From Caryophanales bacterium UBA4682 (GTDB lineage: Bacteria > Bacillota_I > Bacilli_A > RFN20 > CAG-288), in NCBI GenBank assembly GCA_002404995.1, contig DHKY01000006.1:149543-213542 (forward strand): 64,000 nucleotides of DNA, given 5' to 3'. The notes below the pieces were generated by a model. The model ran no database searches, had not been told where the DNA came from, and worked only from the letters and a program-made list of their open reading frames with translations. The translations under genes were made by a program, and so were the position numbers. Positions 63,907 through 64,000 of the stretch are shown here, piece by piece. Positions within the stretch are counted from its first letter, which is position 1, and every line of letters starts with the position of its first letter.

Positions 63907-63974
63907 GATAGTATGTTATGCTTTCTTTTTATAAGATTTAGACTTATACTAAAAGAAAATAAAGGGGGATTAAA

Positions 63975-63998
63975 ATGAAAAAGGATAGTACCAGTTAA
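63975..63998 (+). other. Seven-codon open frame at window edge
   Basis: ATG to TAA encodes MKKDSTS and is preceded by AGGGGGAT at good spacing. It could be a leader peptide or a broken signal-peptide gene; the right edge hides the context. Confidence 0.2.
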
Positions 63999-64000
63999 GT

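Noticed and set aside
1..64000. TGA reassigned to tryptophan, as in mollicutes
   Set aside because: Conserved Trp are TGG, and several genes end in TGA inside ATGA overlaps (9767-9769, 53649-53651) with no homology beyond.
1..64000. AGG reassigned to leucine or another hydrophobic residue
   Set aside because: The diagnostic columns (GPMF, AHMDT, CLGMQ, PGTMSP, GGMRQR, VMYAG) are specifically Met, not Leu.
1..64000. AGG as an alternative initiation codon
   Set aside because: Every supported start is ATG with a ribosome site or a leaderless promoter; no gene needs an AGG start.
1..64000. CRISPR array, insertion sequence, prophage or rRNA
   Set aside because: No regularly spaced repeats, transposase, integrase, phage structural gene or rRNA segment could be found.

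Overview
This window comes from an uncultivated, wall-poor-looking member of the Bacilli, on the Erysipelotrichia/Mollicutes side of the Firmicutes. The evidence is a dnaA-oriC-dnaN locus with Firmicute-type DnaA boxes, Firmicute ribosome binding sites (AGGAGG), Firmicute versions of prs, metG, pyrG, tdk and rpmE, and enlarged mollicute-like ABC transporter ATPases. The most important fact for any reader is that the sense codon AGG is not arginine here. At more than twenty columns where these families have an almost invariant methionine (PyrG, Tdk, PepT, DnaA, MetRS, Prs, OppD/F, P-type ATPase and others) the codon is AGG, while conserved arginines are written CGN or AGA. All proteins should therefore be translated with AGG = Met; TGA remains a stop. 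As I recall, an AGG-to-Met change was reported from a computational screen in a clade of uncultivated Bacilli (Shulgina and Eddy, eLife 2021), and this window looks like a member of that clade.

Layout. 1-5.4 kb: an iron/polyamine-type ABC importer on the minus strand (lipoprotein, fused double permease, ATPase with a giant insertion) behind a consensus promoter and operator. 6.0-6.7 kb: a Phd/PIN toxin-antitoxin pair. 7.2-11.4 kb: ispE-prs on the minus strand and a Sel1-like/thiN/CDF transporter operon on the plus strand. 11.4-14.8 kb: the replication origin, bipartite, with DnaA boxes before and after dnaA, then dnaN. 14.8-22.3 kb: an MFS carrier, a GH2 glycosidase, a large coiled-coil protein with duplicated HNH-like end domains, and pepT. 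22.5-38.7 kb: a protein-feeding block, consisting of a surface subtilase, a complete Opp oligopeptide importer with unusual extra domains, and a large lipoprotein. 38.7-44.9 kb: small membrane proteins, rpmE, a 973-residue helicase-like protein, a lipoprotein with two repeats, a superoxide reductase lacking its first iron centre, and a metallo-beta-lactamase-fold hydrolase. 45-48.8 kb: metG, a CbpB-like CBS protein and pyrG. 48.9-54.4 kb: a NERD protein, a GntR-RCK_C (BusR-like) regulator and a DUF1538 membrane protein with two P-II-like proteins. 54.5-58.8 kb: tRNA-Lys, an ADP-ribosylglycohydrolase, a P-type ATPase and thymidine kinase. 58.9-64 kb: an AT-richer module with a secreted protein and two MacB-like ABC transporters.

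How it fits together. The organism appears to live by degrading host or dietary protein and glycosides outside the cell and importing the products. LacI/CcpA-type operators recur upstream of the importer and secreted-protein genes. Several genes have a -10 box only a few bases before the ATG, so leaderless mRNAs are probably common. Two proteins (GntR-RCK_C and the CBS protein) belong to families that can sense cyclic di-AMP. No CRISPR array, insertion sequence, prophage or rRNA was seen. Family assignments and conserved columns come from memory, not from a database search.
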